From Dermatophilaceae bacterium (lineage in GTDB: Bacteria > Actinomycetota > Actinomycetes > Actinomycetales > Dermatophilaceae): a DNA stretch of 45,655 nucleotides. Position 1 is the stretch's first letter. Each line of letters opens with the position of its first letter. A program made the position numbers and the translations under genes. Positions 42,829 through 45,655 of the stretch are shown piece by piece. Location of the stretch: assembly GCA_014377705.1 (NCBI GenBank), contig JACMPC010000103.1, positions 1 to 45,655 on the forward strand, written 5' to 3'. The notes under the pieces were generated by a model. It was not told where the DNA came from and ran no database searches. It worked only from the letters and a program-made list of their open reading frames with translations.

Positions 42829-43947
42829 ATGGGTAGGGCACGACGCGCACGCAAGGTCGCGGCCGCGGCTGCGTACGGCGGCGGGATCGGGGCTGCCGGG
42901 ATAGGCGTGCTGGGGCTGGTCGGCTTCGGCGTGCTCAAGGTCGAGGCACAGCTGGCCAGGCGCATCGTGGGCCAGCCCTTCGAGGGTGCCCCGGACGACA
43001 ATGGACGATATGGCGCCGGGCTGGGGTACCCCGTCGAGCTCCTCGTGCTCGGTGACAGCAGCGCCGCGGGGATGGGCGCGGACACGGCCCAGCAGACGGT
43101 TGGCGCCATCATCGCCAACGGAGTCTCCGCGCTGAGCGGCCGTCCGGTCCAGCTGACGAACGTCGCGGTCATCGGCGCCGAGTCCCTCGGTCTGGACAGA
43201 CAGCTCGCCGGCGCCCTGGAGGTGGTCGGCAACCCCGACGTGGCCGTCATCCTGATCGGCGCCAACGACGTCACGCACCGCATCGACAAGTCCATCGCCG
43301 TGCGTCACCTGGCTCAGACCGTCATTGCCCTTCGTGCCACCGACTGCGAGGTCATCGTGGGGACGTGCCCCGATCTGGGCACCATCGAGCCGGTCGCCCA
43401 GCCCCTGCGGCTGCTGGCCCGTCGCTGGAGCCGAGACCTGGCTGCGGCCCAGACCGTCGCCGTGATCGAGGCCGGTGGCCGCACCGTCTCCCTGGGCGAC
43501 CTGCTCGGCCCGCAGTTCGCCGGGCTCACCCACGAGATGTTCAGCCACGACGGGTTCCACCCATCGCCGGCCGGCTACGCGCGGGTGGCCTCGGCGTTGC
43601 TGCCCAGCGTCTGCGATGCCCTCGGCCTCTGGTCGAGTCCAGCCGACCGCCGCCCGGACTCACTGCGCGGCGAGACGGTGGGGCCGGTCGCGGTGGCTGC
43701 GGTGCAGGCCGTCCGCGAGGCAGGCACCGAGGTGAGTGCCACTGCGGTCCGTGGTCAGCCGATTGGCCCGCGAGGCCGCTGGGCGATACTGCTGCGCCGC
43801 CACCGTCGTCCGGTCACCGACCGCAGTGAGCTGCAGGACAGCACGGAGATGGCCAACCCGCCCGGGCAGCCAGCCGACTTTCTCACGCCCGCGGCCGCAC
43901 AGGATGCGTCAGAAATGCTCAAAAGAGACGAAGCCCACACTCCGTGA
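42829..43947 (+). CDS. SGNH/GDSL-family hydrolase with N-terminal membrane segment
   Basis: A probable exported esterase or acyl hydrolase. The 372-residue product has a basic N-terminus and a Gly/Ala-rich hydrophobic stretch at about 11-36 as a signal or anchor. All four SGNH blocks are present: nucleophile Ser77 in LVLGDSSAAGMG, the block-II Gly near VAVIGAESLG, Asn in LIGANDVTH and the Asp/His pair in HDGFHPSPAGYA. The last 100 residues are polar and unlike the fold, probably disordered. It diverges from cbs across the 10-bp repeat array and precedes a thiolase gene, matching the Rv1075c-Rv1077 arrangement in M. tuberculosis. The substrate is unknown. Confidence 0.88.
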   Translation: MGRARRARKVAAAAAYGGGIGAAGIGVLGLVGFGVLKVEAQLARRIVGQPFEGAPDDNGRYGAGLGYPVELLVLGDSSAAGMGADTAQQTVGAIIANGVSALSGRPVQLTNVAVIGAESLGLDRQLAGALEVVGNPDVAVILIGANDVTHRIDKSIAVRHLAQTVIALRATDCEVIVGTCPDLGTIEPVAQPLRLLARRWSRDLAAAQTVAVIEAGGRTVSLGDLLGPQFAGLTHEMFSHDGFHPSPAGYARVASALLPSVCDALGLWSSPADRRPDSLRGETVGPVAVAAVQAVREAGTEVSATAVRGQPIGPRGRWAILLRRHRRPVTDRSELQDSTEMANPPGQPADFLTPAAAQDASEMLKRDEAHTP

Positions 43948-44041
43948 CTCGCCGGTCCGCCATACCATCAACGGCAGGCCGCCTCGGCCCGACGGATCAC
44001 CCTCACCGACTGACCAACCTGACCCCACTGACCGCTCACCG

Positions 44042-44137
44042 CTGAGCACCTCACCACCTGAGCACCTCACCGCCTGAGCACCTCATTGCCTGAGCACCTC
44101 ATTGCCTGAACGTCTCACCGCCTGAACGCCTCCGTTG
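44042..44137. repeat. 16-bp tandem repeat upstream of the thiolase gene
   Basis: Six 16-bp units from 44042 follow the form CTGAGCACCTCAYYRC; the last two are diverged (CTGAACG...). Shorter related CTGACC/CTCACC pieces extend left to about 44000. The array fills most of the 218-bp gap between the SGNH gene and the thiolase, ending about 28 bp before the thiolase ATG. No other promoter element is evident. Confidence 0.93.
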
Positions 44138-44165
44138 AGCGCCACAGAGAAGGAAACGAGGAATC

Positions 44166-45389
44166 ATGTCCGAAGCCGTCATCGTCTCCACCGCACGCAG
44201 CCCCATCGGCCGGGCGTTCAAGGGCTCGCTGAAGGACGTCCGCCCGGATGACCTGGCGACCACCGTGATCGCCGCGGCCCTGGCGAAGATCCCCGGGCTG
44301 GACCCCAGCCTGGTCCAGGACCTCTACCTCGGCTGCGCCGAGCCGTCGAACGAGCAGGGCGCCAACCTGGCCCGTGTCGTCGCGGTGCTCGCCGGCTACG
44401 ACCACCTCCCTGGCGCCACCATCAACCGCTTCTGCGCCTCCTCGGTGCAGACCACCCGGATGGCCTTCCACGCCATCAAGGCCGGCGAGGGCGACATCTT
44501 CATCAGCGCCGGCGTCGAGTGCGTCTCGCGCTACAAGGACTTCGCCGGTCCCGGTGGCTCCATGGCCGAGGTCCAGAACCCGAGGTTCGCGCAGTCCCAG
44601 GCTCGCAGCGCCCAGATGGCTGCCGACAACTCCGTCTGGACCGACCCACGCACGGAGGGGCTGCTGCCCGACGTCTACATCTCGATGGGTCAGACCGCCG
44701 AGAACGTGGCGACCTCCCGCGGGATCTCCCGGGCGCGTCAGGACGAGTGGGGGGTGATCAGCCAGAACCGCGCCGAGAAGGCCATCGTCGACGGCTTCTT
44801 CGCCCGCGAGATCACCCCGATCACCACGCCCGACGGCACCGTGGTCTCCACCGATGACGGCCCGCGCGCGGGGGTCACGCTCGAGGCCGTGTCCACCCTC
44901 AAGCCGGTATTCCGCGAGACCGGCACCATCACCGCCGGCAACTGCTGCCCGCTCAACGACGGCGCCGCAGCGCTGGTCGTCATGAGCGACAGCAGGGCCC
45001 GCGAGCTCGGGCTCACCCCGCTCGCCCGGGTGGTCTCCACTGCCGTGACCGGGCTCTCGCCGGAGATCATGGGCATGGGACCGGTGGTGTCATCCCGTCT
45101 GGCGCTCGCGCGGGCCGGGATGTCGATCAACGACATGGACCTGATCGAGATCAACGAGGCGTTCGCGGCACAGGTGCTCGCCTCCGTCGATGAGCTCGCC
45201 ATCGACACGGACAAGCTCAACGTCCACGGTGGCGCGATCGCCCTGGGCCACCCCTTCGGCGCCACCGGGGCCCGGATCACCACCACCCTGCTCAACGGCC
45301 TGGCCACCCGCGACGCCCAGTTCGGCCTCGAGACCATGTGCATAGGCGGCGGCCAGGGAATGGCAATAATCTACGAACGCCTCAGCTAG
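44166..45389 (+). CDS. fadA: acetyl-CoA C-acyltransferase (thiolase)
   Basis: A degradative-type thiolase that cleaves 3-ketoacyl-CoA or condenses acetyl-CoA. The 407-residue product has the acyl-accepting Cys90 in NRFCASSVQTTRM, NEAFAAQVLAS, the catalytic His in GGAIALGHPFGATGAR and the C-terminal Cys in MCIGGGQGMAI. The ATG at 44166 has GAGGA five bases upstream. It holds the position of fadA3 (Rv1074c) relative to the SGNH, cbs and metB genes. No partner fadB is in the window, so beta-oxidation versus another role remains open. Confidence 0.95.
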   Translation: MSEAVIVSTARSPIGRAFKGSLKDVRPDDLATTVIAAALAKIPGLDPSLVQDLYLGCAEPSNEQGANLARVVAVLAGYDHLPGATINRFCASSVQTTRMAFHAIKAGEGDIFISAGVECVSRYKDFAGPGGSMAEVQNPRFAQSQARSAQMAADNSVWTDPRTEGLLPDVYISMGQTAENVATSRGISRARQDEWGVISQNRAEKAIVDGFFAREITPITTPDGTVVSTDDGPRAGVTLEAVSTLKPVFRETGTITAGNCCPLNDGAAALVVMSDSRARELGLTPLARVVSTAVTGLSPEIMGMGPVVSSRLALARAGMSINDMDLIEINEAFAAQVLASVDELAIDTDKLNVHGGAIALGHPFGATGARITTTLLNGLATRDAQFGLETMCIGGGQGMAIIYERLS

Positions 45390-45441
45390 ACCCCCCCTCG
45401 CCTCACGCCCCCACGCCTCACGCCCCCTCACGCCCCCTCGC

Positions 45442-45507
45442 CTTGTTGCCCCGCACCCACCGTACGAGCGCCTCGCAGGGCGCCAACGGTGGGTTCGGGG
45501 CAACAAG
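45442..45507. terminator. large inverted repeat after the thiolase gene, likely bidirectional terminator
   Basis: Two 22-base arms (45442-45463 and 45486-45507) pair with a single mismatch; the outer ends are CTTGTTGCCCCG and GGGGCAACAAG, and the loop is 22 bases. It lies between convergent genes, 53 bp after the thiolase stop and 13 bp before the stop of the next gene. The stem is unusually long, so a small mobile repeat is an alternative. The preceding 45394-45441 is a C-rich CTCACGCCCC repeat. Confidence 0.75.
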
Positions 45508-45519
45508 CGGGTATGGGGG

Positions 45520-45655
45520 TCAGGGCAGTTCGCGGCGTAGGGTTGCCAGGTTTTGAGCGAGGATTGATGTGTCCGCAGGTGTTCCTGTTGCGCTCGCGTC
45601 GTAGACCATGACGGTGAGCTGGTCCATCAGCGTTGCCGGGCCGCAGTCCGGGATC
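45520..45655 (-). CDS. hypothetical protein (C-terminal fragment, start outside window)
   Basis: The last 44 residues of a leftward gene that enters from the right edge. The frame reads through IPDCGPATLMDQLTVMVYDA and ends NLATLRRELP before a TGA at 45520-45522. Codon usage (mostly G or C third positions) and its place just past the inverted repeat support real coding. The sequence is amphipathic and helical in look. I do not recognise the family. Confidence 0.55.
   Translation of the reverse strand, partial: IPDCGPATLMDQLTVMVYDASATGTPADTSILAQNLATLRRELP

Overview
The window is high-GC DNA with densely packed, mostly overlapping operons, frequent GTG starts and GC-rich third codon positions. 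It encodes a mycothiol enzyme (Mca), menaquinone synthesis, an actinobacterial DUF4307 protein and a DUF222/HNH relic. Together these point to an Actinomycetota chromosome, most likely Micrococcales of the Intrasporangiaceae/Dermatophilaceae type. The family-level placement is an inference. No tRNA, rRNA, CRISPR array, IS element or prophage was recognised; most of the window is core chromosome.

Region 1 (1-10.2 kb) is respiration. The start of the nuo operon (nuoA-nuoB-nuoC-nuoD, the last cut by the window edge) reads leftward. Upstream of it lie a menaquinone reductase-like flavoprotein (menJ), menG/ubiE and divergent menF; menD follows about 2 kb later. Complex I thus sits beside the genes for its quinone. 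The menF-menD gap holds two decayed genes: an Eis-family acetyltransferase with two frameshifts and an internal deletion, and a DUF222/HNH nuclease gene with frameshifts, an internal deletion and ten copies of a 9-bp minisatellite.

Region 2 (10.3-21.1 kb) is one long leftward run: glmS, acpS, nnrDE, alr, an alpha/beta hydrolase, tsaE, tsaB, rimI, tsaD, a nucleoside hydrolase and a ribokinase. It combines cell-wall precursor supply, metabolite repair, CoA-dependent ACP activation, t6A tRNA modification and nucleoside/ribose salvage. coaA diverges from glmS. fumC and a Dcu-type C4-dicarboxylate transporter follow, ending at a strong bidirectional terminator (25243-25288).

Region 3 (25.3-45.6 kb) carries a secreted lysozyme-like protein, a PIN-PhoH ATPase, a cis-prenyltransferase, hemolysin III, a small membrane protein, mca, a DUF4307 protein, greA, metB, a cystathionine beta-synthase, an SGNH hydrolase and a thiolase. 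This order resembles the Rv1074c-Rv1086 block of Mycobacterium tuberculosis. Between its members lie lineage-specific genes: a collapsed ABC transporter relic, an orphan GlmL/MutL ATPase, a LacI regulator, msrA, an rRNA methyltransferase, an M20 dipeptidase and a membrane acyltransferase. The 3' ends of the convergent acyltransferase and cbs genes are both out of frame, next to a perfect 28-bp palindrome.

Short tandem repeats (9, 10, 13, 16 and 17 bp units) recur in promoters and gene junctions, and several genes look leaderless. I found no convincing new multi-gene system. The best leads are the repeat-bearing junctions, the paired operators over the hemolysin III promoter, the damaged acyltransferase/cbs junction and the orphan GlmL.
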